Source of the DNA: JANXVY01 sp038329675
GTDB taxonomy: Bacteria > Pseudomonadota > Alphaproteobacteria > Rhizobiales > Hyphomicrobiaceae
Length of the DNA: 18,018 nt
Direction: 5' to 3'
Assembly (NCBI GenBank): GCA_038329675.1
Contig: JBBQNE010000060.1
Coordinates: 1-18,018 of the forward strand
A model generated the notes under the pieces. The model saw nothing but the letters and a program-made list of their open reading frames with translations, searched no databases and was not told the DNA's origin. The position numbers were made by a program, and so were the translations under genes. Numbering within the stretch: the first letter of the stretch is position 1; each line of letters begins with the position of its first letter. Below are positions 7,420 to 13,852 of this stretch, in pieces.

Positions 7420-8919
7420 ATGTCCATTATCAGGGTGGCGATCATGCTCACCGTGGCGACCGATCTGGCTGGCTCAGCGGCCGTGGCTCAGCAGCCGCAG
7501 ACTGCCCCGCCCGCCGTCGCCGCACCCGTCCCCGCCGCACCCGTCCCCGCCGCACCTGTCCCCGCCACGTCGCAATTCCCCTCGTTTAATTCGATCCGCA
7601 TGGCGCCCGGTGGCGTCGCGGTCATCGCGCCACCCGGTGGCGGTGCTACGTCGCCCGGTACGCCAAGTGGTGCACCTGGTAGTGCGCCTGGCGTATCCAG
7701 CACGGCCGTTCCACCGGTGGCCGTGACGCCGCCGCAAGCGGGTTCAGCTCCAGCCGTAGCGACAAGAACGTCGGCCAATGCGGCCGCTCGGCGCCCGGCG
7801 AAACCAAAGTCCGACACCGTCAAAACCGCCATCTCAACGTCCAACGACACGGACCTGACGAAAGCTGCTGAGACCAAGGGCGTTGGCATCGCTGTCCTCG
7901 TCAACGACGATCCAATCACCGGCTACGAGATCGACCAGCGGCAACGTTTCATGGCGCTCTCATCCAACATTGGTGAACGGGCCCAAGCCAACTTCAAGCG
8001 CTCTTTGCAGGACCCGTCGTTACAGGAAAAGCTCAAGGGCATTCTCGACCAGATCATCAAGTCCAATCCCGGCAAAACCAAAGAGCAAATCCTCGCGATC
8101 TTTGAAGACCGCAAGAAGCAGTTTGCGCAGGGCCTGCAAAAACAGGCCGTCGAGAGTGCGCGGGCCAGCGTCCTGCCAGCACTGCGAAAGCAAGCCCTCG
8201 ACGAACTGATCGAAGAACGCCTGAAGGTCAGCGAAGCCAAAAAGCTGAACGTGCTCGCCTCCGACGAGGACGTTAGTCGCGTCGTCAAGAGCATCGCCGA
8301 AAAGAACAAAATGACGGAGCCGCAGTTCGCCCAGCATTTGGCGGGTTTGGGGACCGACATCGACGCGATGCGCTCGCGCTTCCGCGCCTCGTTATCTTGG
8401 AACGAAGTTATCAAACGCAAATACGGCAGCCAGATCGCGATCAGCGAACGTGACGTTGAGCGCGTAGTGGCGCAAGGACCGATCACCGACGATAGCGTCG
8501 AGTTGCAGGTCAAGCGGATCGTTCTGCCAATCCCCGGCAAACTCGCCCAAAAAGCCGTCGACCAACGGGTCGCCGAAGCTGAGGGCATGCGCGCCAAGTT
8601 TCGCGATTGCGCGTCGATGATAACGCTCGTCTCCGGCGTGAGTGGCGCCAAGTTTGAAGATCTTGGCACCCGCAAAGCTGGCTCGATTGGCGAGCCGACG
8701 AGGAGTTTCCTCGTCAACGCCAAAGACGGCGAGATGGTCCCACCGACGGTCGGGACCGCTGGCGTTGAACTCTATGCCGTGTGCGGCCGCGAAGTCGTCA
8801 AGGCCGACGACAGCAAGCGAACGGCGGCGCTGGAAGAACTCCGCCAAAAAGAATTCGAGCTTTTCGCCAAACGCCACCTCCGCATCCTGCGTGACGACGC
8901 ATCGATCGCCTACCGTTGA
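7420..8919 (+). CDS. surA: Periplasmic chaperone SurA / parvulin-type peptidyl-prolyl isomerase family
   Basis: Periplasmic chaperone for outer-membrane beta-barrels, fitting its place after lptD. I chose ATG at 7420 because it gives a signal peptide (MSIIRVAIMLTVATDLAGSAAVA, cut before QQ) and has GGAG about 8 nt upstream. The 499-residue product has a low-complexity Ala/Pro/Gly linker (about 27-140, including three APVPA repeats), then the SurA N domain from VAVLVNDDPITGYEID-like sequence (about 150 on). A helical segment of ~70 residues lengthens that domain relative to E. coli SurA. KQALDELIEERLKVSEAKK and the KMTEPQFAQHLAGLG segment follow. One PPIase-like domain closes the protein (VKRIVLPIPG to YAVCGREVV). 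It looks degenerate, so chaperone activity is likelier than isomerase activity. Confidence 0.85.
   Translation: MSIIRVAIMLTVATDLAGSAAVAQQPQTAPPAVAAPVPAAPVPAAPVPATSQFPSFNSIRMAPGGVAVIAPPGGGATSPGTPSGAPGSAPGVSSTAVPPVAVTPPQAGSAPAVATRTSANAAARRPAKPKSDTVKTAISTSNDTDLTKAAETKGVGIAVLVNDDPITGYEIDQRQRFMALSSNIGERAQANFKRSLQDPSLQEKLKGILDQIIKSNPGKTKEQILAIFEDRKKQFAQGLQKQAVESARASVLPALRKQALDELIEERLKVSEAKKLNVLASDEDVSRVVKSIAEKNKMTEPQFAQHLAGLGTDIDAMRSRFRASLSWNEVIKRKYGSQIAISERDVERVVAQGPITDDSVELQVKRIVLPIPGKLAQKAVDQRVAEAEGMRAKFRDCASMITLVSGVSGAKFEDLGTRKAGSIGEPTRSFLVNAKDGEMVPPTVGTAGVELYAVCGREVVKADDSKRTAALEELRQKEFELFAKRHLRILRDDASIAYR
7522..7566 (+). repeat. In-frame 3 x 15 bp repeat in surA
   Basis: Three 15-bp units (GCACCCGTCCCCGCC, the third with one change) at 7522-7536, 7537-7551 and 7552-7566. 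They encode APVPA three times, just after the SurA signal peptide. They add length to a flexible linker and are a likely site of length variation between strains. Confidence 0.8.
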
Positions 8920-8941
8920 CGCCCGCTTCGAGCGCATGATC

Positions 8942-8980
8942 GGATCGGCGCTTAGGATTGGCGCTTCGGATCGGCACCTC
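8942..8980. repeat. Tandem repeat, 3 x 13 bp, between surA and pdxA
   Basis: Units are GGATCGGCGCTTA (8942-8954), GGATTGGCGCTTC (8955-8967) and GGATCGGCACCTC (8968-8980). They lie in the 134-bp gap between the surA stop and the pdxA start. No terminator or promoter is evident beside them. Confidence 0.75.
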
Positions 8981-9053
8981 TAACGGGCGTTTCGGATTGC
9001 CGGTCCTGACCGGCGATATTGCCAACACCCGTCCGACGTGGTCGAACCGCGCG

Positions 9054-10235
9054 ATGCCAGCCCCTGTAAACCCGCCCCCCTCACACCCAACTCCGCCAAA
9101 CCCGCCGCAGCCACATCCACGGCACAGTGCCCCGATCGTTGCTGCGCCGTTGGCGGTCACCATGGGCGATCCAGCTGGAATCGGCCTTGAAATCACGCTC
9201 GACGCATGGCGTCGCCGGGTGTCAGCTCACCTGGCCCCGTTCGCGCTTTACGCTGATCCAGCGACTATCGCTGCTCGTGCCGCCGCGCTTGGCTTTTCCG
9301 TGCCGATTGTGGAGATCACTGACGCGAGTGACGTTGGCTTAGTGTTCGATCGCGCGCTGCCCGTCGTGCCGGTTCCCCTTGCGATCCGGTCGATCGCTGG
9401 CCTCCCCGATCCCATCAACGCTGCCGCCACGATCCGCTCGATCGATCTTGCCGTCAGCGATGTCATTAGCGGCCGAGCATCGGCCGTCGTCACCAATCCA
9501 ATTGCCAAGTCCGTGTTGTATGCGGCTGGCTTTCGCCATCCGGGCCATACGGAATATCTTGCCGACCTCGCAGTTCGCCTCACACAACGGGGCGCGGCTG
9601 TGGCCACACGACCCGACCCACAGCCCGCCACGCCGCGCCCGATCATGATGCTCGTCGCCGATGGCTTGCGCACCGTTCCCGTCACCATCCACGTCCCGCT
9701 GGCCAGCGTGCCTTCAGCTTTGACCTCAGAGCTGATCGAAGACACAATCACTATCACCGCGCGCGAACTGACACGGCGTTTTGGCATCGTGAACCCTCGC
9801 ATCGTCGTGGCTGGCCTCAACCCGCACGCGGGCGAAAGCGGCACGATCGGGACCGAGGAGCGCGATCTGATCGCCCCGGTCGTCGAAAAGCTGCGGGCGG
9901 GCGGGCTCGATATCCGCGGGCCGCTGCCAGCCGATACGCTATTTCACGCAGCTGCCCGCGCGCGCTACGATGCAGCCGTGTGCATGTATCACGATCAGGC
10001 GCTGATCCCCGTCAAGACGTTGGCTTTCGACACCGGCGTTAACGTGACGCTGGGCCTGCCGTTCATCCGCACGTCGCCCGACCACGGCACGGCTTTTGAT
10101 ATCGCCGGGCTGGGTATCGCCTCGGCCGATAGTCTCATCGCTGCGCTTCAACTGGCCGCCCGCATGGCCGAAGCCGAAGCGACCACGATTACGCGTCCCG
10201 GCGTGCGTGCAACGGCCACCAAAAGCCCGGCATGA
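9054..10235 (+). CDS. pdxA: 4-hydroxythreonine-4-phosphate dehydrogenase PdxA
   Basis: NAD-dependent oxidation of 4-phosphohydroxy-L-threonine in the DXP-dependent pyridoxal phosphate pathway; cytosolic, metal-dependent dimer. The family motifs are all present: VTMGDPAGIGLE (35-46), RHPGHTEYLADL with metal ligand His165, TIHVPLASVP with His213, NPHAGESGTIGTEE (257-270), MYHDQALIPVKT with His313, and GLPFIRTSPDHGTAFDIAG (334-352). I chose ATG at 9054, giving 393 residues. Upstream in-frame starts lie in repeat sequence, and an internal ATG at 9162 would cut the first beta-strand. The first ~27 residues are a Pro/His-rich tail not usual for this ~330-residue family. No good Shine-Dalgarno is seen. 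The gene overlaps rsmA by 4 nt (ATGA). Confidence 0.93.
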   Translation: MPAPVNPPPSHPTPPNPPQPHPRHSAPIVAAPLAVTMGDPAGIGLEITLDAWRRRVSAHLAPFALYADPATIAARAAALGFSVPIVEITDASDVGLVFDRALPVVPVPLAIRSIAGLPDPINAAATIRSIDLAVSDVISGRASAVVTNPIAKSVLYAAGFRHPGHTEYLADLAVRLTQRGAAVATRPDPQPATPRPIMMLVADGLRTVPVTIHVPLASVPSALTSELIEDTITITARELTRRFGIVNPRIVVAGLNPHAGESGTIGTEERDLIAPVVEKLRAGGLDIRGPLPADTLFHAAARARYDAAVCMYHDQALIPVKTLAFDTGVNVTLGLPFIRTSPDHGTAFDIAGLGIASADSLIAALQLAARMAEAEATTITRPGVRATATKSPA

Positions 10236-11239
10236 CCGATCGAGGCCCCCCGCAAAGCGGACCTGCTTCATCGCCTGTCGCGTTGCCCGATGTACCTGTG
10301 GGCGCCTCACCCGTTACACCCGGCGGCGCTTCGCCAATGATACTTGCAGGCGCTTCGCCAACGATACTTGCCGGCGCTTCGCCTGACGGGCTGCCGCCAT
10401 TGCGCGAGGTGATCGCCAGCCACGGCCTGGACGCGAAAAAAAGCCTTGGCCAGAACTTTATCCTCGATCTCAACGTCACGCGCCGGATTGCTCGCACGTT
10501 CGGGCCGCTCGCTGGACGCACCGTCGTCGAGGTCGGGCCCGGTCCCGGTGGCCTTACGCGCGCGCTTTTCCTGGAGGGCGCTGGCCGTGTCGTCGTCATC
10601 GAGCGTGATGCCCGCTGTCTTCCCGCGCTCGCCGAGATCGCCGCGCGCTATCCCGGCCGCCTCGATGTCCACGAAGCCGACGCGACGGACCTCGACTGGA
10701 TCGCGCTCACCGCCAACGCCAGCGATCGCCCGCTGATCATCGCCAACCTCCCCTACAACGTCGCAAGCTTGCTGCTGACGCGTTGGCTTGAAACCGAGCC
10801 GTGGCCGCCTTGGTTTTCGGGCATGGCCTTGATGTTCCAACGCGAGGTCGCCGACCGGCTCGTCGCGCGTCCGGGCTCGAAGGCCTATGGGCGGCTGTCG
10901 GTCTTGACCCAGTGGCGCACGGAAGCTGCCATCGAGTTGACGCTTGGTCCCAGCGCGTTCGTGCCGCCCCCCAAGGTCTCATCGGCCGTTGTCCGTTTCG
11001 TTGCGCGGACTGATCCGCTGCCAGCTGGCTCTGCCAAGATCCTCGCCCGGGTGACGGCTGCAGCCTTTGGCCAGCGCCGCAAGATGCTGCGCCAGAGCCT
11101 CAAAATGTTGACCGCCGCGCCTGAGTTGCTGCTCGCGGAGGCTGGCATCGACCCCGAGCTGCGCGCCGAAGTCGTGCCAGTTGCCGGTTTTGCCAAGCTC
11201 GCTCAGATCTTTGCACGGGGCTCAGACCAAGCCGCTTAA
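10232..11239 (+). CDS. rsmA: 16S rRNA (adenine1518-N6/adenine1519-N6)-dimethyltransferase RsmA (KsgA)
   Basis: Uses S-adenosylmethionine to dimethylate two adenines in the 3' hairpin of 16S rRNA, a late 30S assembly checkpoint. The 335-residue protein contains GQNFILD (73-79), the SAM motif VEVGPGPGGLTRALF (99-113), VVIERD (121-126), the catalytic NLPYN (172-176), FQREVADRLVA and the C-terminal FVPPPKVSSAVVR. The start ATG at 10232 overlaps the pdxA stop, so translation is probably coupled. The first ~55 residues are an extension built on four 8-residue GASP-type repeats. The conserved domain begins at LPPLREVIASHGLDAKKSLGQ. The gene ends 10 nt from the stop of convergent hflX, leaving no room for a separate terminator. 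Confidence 0.95.
   Translation: MTDRGPPQSGPASSPVALPDVPVGASPVTPGGASPMILAGASPTILAGASPDGLPPLREVIASHGLDAKKSLGQNFILDLNVTRRIARTFGPLAGRTVVEVGPGPGGLTRALFLEGAGRVVVIERDARCLPALAEIAARYPGRLDVHEADATDLDWIALTANASDRPLIIANLPYNVASLLLTRWLETEPWPPWFSGMALMFQREVADRLVARPGSKAYGRLSVLTQWRTEAAIELTLGPSAFVPPPKVSSAVVRFVARTDPLPAGSAKILARVTAAAFGQRRKMLRQSLKMLTAAPELLLAEAGIDPELRAEVVPVAGFAKLAQIFARGSDQAA
10301..10396 (+). repeat. In-frame 4 x 24 bp repeat at the rsmA 5' end
   Basis: Units start at 10301, 10325, 10349 and 10373. The two middle units differ at only two positions (ATGATACTTGCA against ACGATACTTGCC after GGCGCTTCGCCA). The outer units are diverged. They encode GASPVTPG, GASPMILA, GASPTILA and GASPDGLP. The unit length is a multiple of three, so copy number can change without breaking the gene. 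Confidence 0.8.
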
Positions 11240-11249
11240 ACGCAAACGT

Positions 11250-12701
11250 TCAGATCGCGATGCCAGCCTTGCGCAGCCGCCCGATAAACCGGTCCCGCGT
11301 CTCGGCTGGAATGCGCACCGTGACCCGGCTCGCGCCGTCCTCGTCGGTGTCGCGCGACAGCACATCGGCCTCCGCGTGCAGCCAAGCCAGAGTGCGGCCG
11401 TCGCCAGCTGGCACATCGACGTCGATGATCGCATCGCCATCACCGAGCCGGCCCTCGATGGCGGCGATCAACCGGTCAATACCCTCGCCGGTCAGCGCCG
11501 ACACACCAACCGGCGCGCGTTCGGCAAACGCGGTTTGCGCCAACTGCCCGTCGCGGTCTTCGGCTGCCAACCGGTCGATCTTGTTCCAGACTTCGACGAT
11601 ATTGCCGTCAAGAGCCGCAATATCGATGCCGAGCCCCGACAAGACGTACTCGACATCGGTGCGCTGGGCCGCTGTTTCGGCGTGCGAAATATCGCGCACG
11701 TGCAAAATAAGATCGGCTTCGATCACGTCTTCAAGCGTCGCGCGGAATGCCGCTACGAGCCCCGTCGGCAGGTCAGAGATGAACCCAACTGTGTCTGAAA
11801 AAATGACCTTGCGGCCGCTGGCTAGTTTGACCGTCCGCATCGTCGGGTCGAGCGTCGCAAAGACCTGGTCTTCGGCCAGCACGCCAGCCCCTGTCAGCTG
11901 GTTGAACAGCGTCGACTTACCCGCGTTCGTGTAGCCAACAAGCGCGATCACCGGCGTTGAGGCCCGTTCGCGACCCGCCCGGTGTAGGGCCCGCGTCCGC
12001 GCGACTTTGGCGAGTTCCTGTTCGATTGCTTCAATGCGCGTTTCAAGCATCCGCCGGTCGAGCTCGATTTGCGCTTCACCCGGCCCACCCAGGAAGCCGC
12101 GTCCGCCGCGCTGCCGTTCAAGGTGCGTCCAACTGCGCACGAGCCGCGAGCGCTGGTAGGAGAGGTGCGCCAGTTCGACTTGTAGCGTCCCTTCCCGCGT
12201 CCGGGCGCGTCTGCCAAAGATCTCGAGGATCAGGCCTGTTCGGTCGAGCACCTTGGCGTTCAGTTCTTTTTCGAGGTTGCGTTGCTGCACGGGCGTTAGC
12301 ATGTGATCGACGATCACGAGGCCAGCTTGCAACTCCTCAACGGAGCGCGCCAGATCGGCGACCTTGCCGATCCCAAACAGCGTCGCTGGCCGTGGCGTCG
12401 TAACCTGGACGATTGAAGCTTCGACAACGTCGAGATCAATTGCCTCGGCCAGACCCGTTGCCTCTTCTAGCCGATCGTTGGGCGTGTGAACGGCTGGCAT
12501 GTTGGGACGTCGCGCCCGGGCCTGCGTCGCGTCGCGCAGAACCGGCACGGCCACAATCGCCCGCATGATAATCGCGGCGGTTGGATAGGGCCGATCTGGC
12601 CGCAAGGAGGTGGCAAGCGGGTTTCCATCCGCCGCGTCGGCGCCATCGGCGCTGCCGCCGTTTTGTCCAACTGGCGTGTGGTCTTTGGCCGTCAAAGCCA
12701 T
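11250..12701 (-). CDS. hflX: Ribosome-associated GTPase HflX
   Basis: GTPase that splits stalled or idle 70S ribosomes, often under heat stress; it acts on the 50S subunit in the cytosol. From the ATG at 12701 the protein has 483 residues. The HflX N-terminal domain is followed by the GLILEIFGRRARTREG and GFLGGPGEAQIELDRR segments typical of the family. The G domain has G1 GYTNAGKST (256-264), G2 around FATLDPT (281-287), G3 DTVGF (303-307), G4 NKID (373-376) and G5 SALTG (401-405). The start is uncertain. ATG at 12566 gives 438 residues, nearer the usual size, and the frame stays open to TTG at 12827. None has a strong ribosome-binding site. It lies 138 nt after hfq on the same strand, the common hfq-hflX order. 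Confidence 0.93.
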   Translation of the reverse strand: MALTAKDHTPVGQNGGSADGADAADGNPLATSLRPDRPYPTAAIIMRAIVAVPVLRDATQARARRPNMPAVHTPNDRLEEATGLAEAIDLDVVEASIVQVTTPRPATLFGIGKVADLARSVEELQAGLVIVDHMLTPVQQRNLEKELNAKVLDRTGLILEIFGRRARTREGTLQVELAHLSYQRSRLVRSWTHLERQRGGRGFLGGPGEAQIELDRRMLETRIEAIEQELAKVARTRALHRAGRERASTPVIALVGYTNAGKSTLFNQLTGAGVLAEDQVFATLDPTMRTVKLASGRKVIFSDTVGFISDLPTGLVAAFRATLEDVIEADLILHVRDISHAETAAQRTDVEYVLSGLGIDIAALDGNIVEVWNKIDRLAAEDRDGQLAQTAFAERAPVGVSALTGEGIDRLIAAIEGRLGDGDAIIDVDVPAGDGRTLAWLHAEADVLSRDTDEDGASRVTVRIPAETRDRFIGRLRKAGIAI

Positions 12702-12839
12702 CCGTCCCGAGCCAAGCGGCCTGGACGCGTCACGCCGTCTACCCGCTTTTCGCGGTCGTCCTTCTTCCTGCTGGCTTCTCGCGCTGAGGTGTCGAGCACC
12801 TCGGCATGGCACGCGTCCACAATGCAATTAGCCTGCCGA

Positions 12840-13094
12840 TCAACCATCGGTTGGCGCTTCGTTGTCATTATCCATCAGATTTACCGGCGCTCCCGGCATG
12901 ATGGTCGAGATCGCATGCTTGTAGACGAGCTGAGAATGCCCGTCGCGACGTAGCAGCACGCAGAAGTTGTCGAACCACGTGACGATGCCCTGAAGCTTTA
13001 CGCCGTTCATAAGAAAAATCGTCAGTGGAACCTTGTTTTTTCGGACGTGATTGAGAAAGGCGTCCTGCAGGTTCTGCGTTCTTTCGGCCGGCAT
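12840..13094 (-). CDS. hfq: RNA chaperone Hfq
   Basis: Hexameric Sm-like protein that pairs small RNAs with mRNAs. The 84-residue product has the Sm1 region (QDAFLNHVRKNKVPLTIFLMNGVKLQG, residues ~9-36) with the proximal-face Gln/Asp/Phe residues near the N-terminus. Sm2 is YKHAISTIMPG, with the Tyr-Lys-His triad. The short acidic C-terminal tail is typical of alphaproteobacterial Hfq. ATG at 13094 is the only sensible start; CGGACA about 8-10 nt upstream is a modest ribosome-binding site. It is probably co-transcribed with hflX. A 5 x 18 bp palindromic array begins 80 bp upstream of the start codon. Confidence 0.97.
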   Translation of the reverse strand: MPAERTQNLQDAFLNHVRKNKVPLTIFLMNGVKLQGIVTWFDNFCVLLRRDGHSQLVYKHAISTIMPGAPVNLMDNDNEAPTDG

Positions 13095-13174
13095 CGGTTG
13101 TCCGTTCGTTATCGTTTCTTAGTTGGCACGCTGTGCGTACGGTCGTCATGGCGCGATGGAGCAGGCAATTCGCT

Positions 13175-13264
13175 GTCAGGTACCTGTTTGATGTCAGGTA
13201 CCTGTTTGATGTCAGGTGCCGGTTTGATGTCAGGTGCCTGTTTGCTGTCAGGTACCTGGGTCGA
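13175..13264. repeat. Tandem array, 5 x 18 bp, each carrying a 10-bp near-palindrome, upstream of hfq
   Basis: Units start at 13175, 13193, 13211, 13229 and 13247. The first two are identical (GTCAGGTACCTGTTTGAT). The third and fourth have CAGGTGCCGG and CAGGTGCCTG. The fifth is complete only in its first 12 bp. Units 1, 2 and 5 contain CAGGTACCTG, a perfect 10-bp palindrome. The array lies 80-170 bp upstream of the hfq start codon, where a promoter or operator cluster would sit. Open frames through it give 6-residue repeats and are not credible genes. Confidence 0.85.
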
Positions 13265-13351
13265 GCGCTTTTAGTCGGCCGCCCGCGCCAAATTTTGACA
13301 TTGCGATGAACATGAGGGTTTGGCCCGCCCTTCGCAACCCCACCGAACGTC

Positions 13352-13404
13352 GCGACCCGGCCAGGCGCCGCCCCGTCGGGAGCGCTCTTTCGCGCGCGAG
13401 GACA
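13352..13404 (-). repeat. Dispersed GC-rich repeat, copy A
   Basis: This 53-bp segment is nearly identical to 13462-13515, in the same orientation and 110 bp away. On the minus strand both contain GCGCGAAAGAGCGC, a small hairpin, and a GGCGGCGCC block. When translated by chance they give an SSRAKERS-like peptide of the kind seen in spurious alphaproteobacterial ORF calls. Confidence 0.8.
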
Positions 13405-13461
13405 AACCCAGCGTGAGAATAGCCGCCCCACTCCAATCGCCAAAGGCGATCAGGAAGCAAA

Positions 13462-13515
13462 GCGACCCGGCGCAGGCGCCGCCCCGTCCGGAGCGCTCTT
13501 TCGCGCGTGAGGACA
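13462..13515 (-). repeat. Dispersed GC-rich repeat, copy B, abutting the tRNA 3' end
   Basis: Second copy of the ~53-bp repeat, with four substitutions and one extra base relative to copy A. On the minus strand it begins 6 nt after the encoded CCA of tRNA-Thr. Between the copies lies a small hairpin (ATCGCC/GGCGAT, 13436-13450). The position next to a tRNA 3' end is a common landing place for repeats, but no integrase or attachment-site duplication is seen. Confidence 0.8.
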
Positions 13516-13521
13516 TCAAAT

Positions 13522-13597
<76 letters not shown>

Positions 13598-13707
13598 GCA
13601 TGCGAACGATCGAGGCGTTACACATATAGCCGTTCGTGCCAACAGGCTAGCCGCAGCCGCAATCCTCAGGCCGACCCTCTAAACTGTCTGGAGCCGTAAA
13701 ATCGGGT

Positions 13708-13816
13708 CCAGGGACGCGTCCCTGGTCGGGGCGTTTGAGGGGCGATGCCCCTCATCCATCAAGGGATTTGCCCTTGATCATCCCACCAAAGGACCCGTCC
13801 TCTGCAAACCGTTTTT
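13708..13816 (+). repeat. Multi-hairpin dispersed repeat, copy 2
   Basis: Four consecutive stem-loops are seen. An 18-bp perfect palindrome (CCAGGGACGCGTCCCTGG) lies at 13708-13725. 13736-13754 has arms TGAGGGGC/GCCCCTCA. 13758-13778 has arms ATCAAGGG/CCCTTGAT. 13787-13804 has arms CAAAGGAC/GTCCTCTG with one mismatch. ACCG and five T (13812-13816) follow. The last three hairpins, the CCAAAG box and the ACCGTTTTT end match copy 1 at 157-239. Compensating changes keep the stems paired while their sequences differ. It ends 37 positions before the photolyase-family reading frame at 13853. It could act as a plus-strand intrinsic terminator. Confidence 0.8.
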
Positions 13817-13852
13817 GAGTTGCCTCATCCCTCATGCAACTGACGCGACCGA

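Larger units (their letters stand above)
13095..13521. other. Non-coding region between hfq and tRNA-Thr
   Basis: Apart from the 18-bp array and two copies of a ~53-bp dispersed repeat, this 427-bp stretch has no gene that I can support. Long frames cross it on both strands but consist of repeat-derived, low-complexity sequence. The promoter for hfq-hflX should lie here, but I find no convincing -35/-10 pair between 13095 and 13175. Confidence 0.5.

Noticed and set aside
12702..12827. Longer HflX starting at TTG 12827 (525 residues)
   Set aside because: The extra 42 residues are Arg/Gly-rich and unlike the family. TTG has no ribosome-binding site, and the product would be far longer than usual HflX.
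12692..12847. 51-codon minus-strand frame bridging hfq and hflX (starts MVDRQANC)
   Set aside because: It overlaps the end of hfq and the start of hflX in another frame, has no ribosome-binding site and no recognisable similarity. Its charged middle part is not enough to call a gene.
12868..13443. 191-codon minus-strand frame with YLTSN-type repeats
   Set aside because: It covers hfq in a different frame, and its repeats are only the translation of the 18-bp DNA array.
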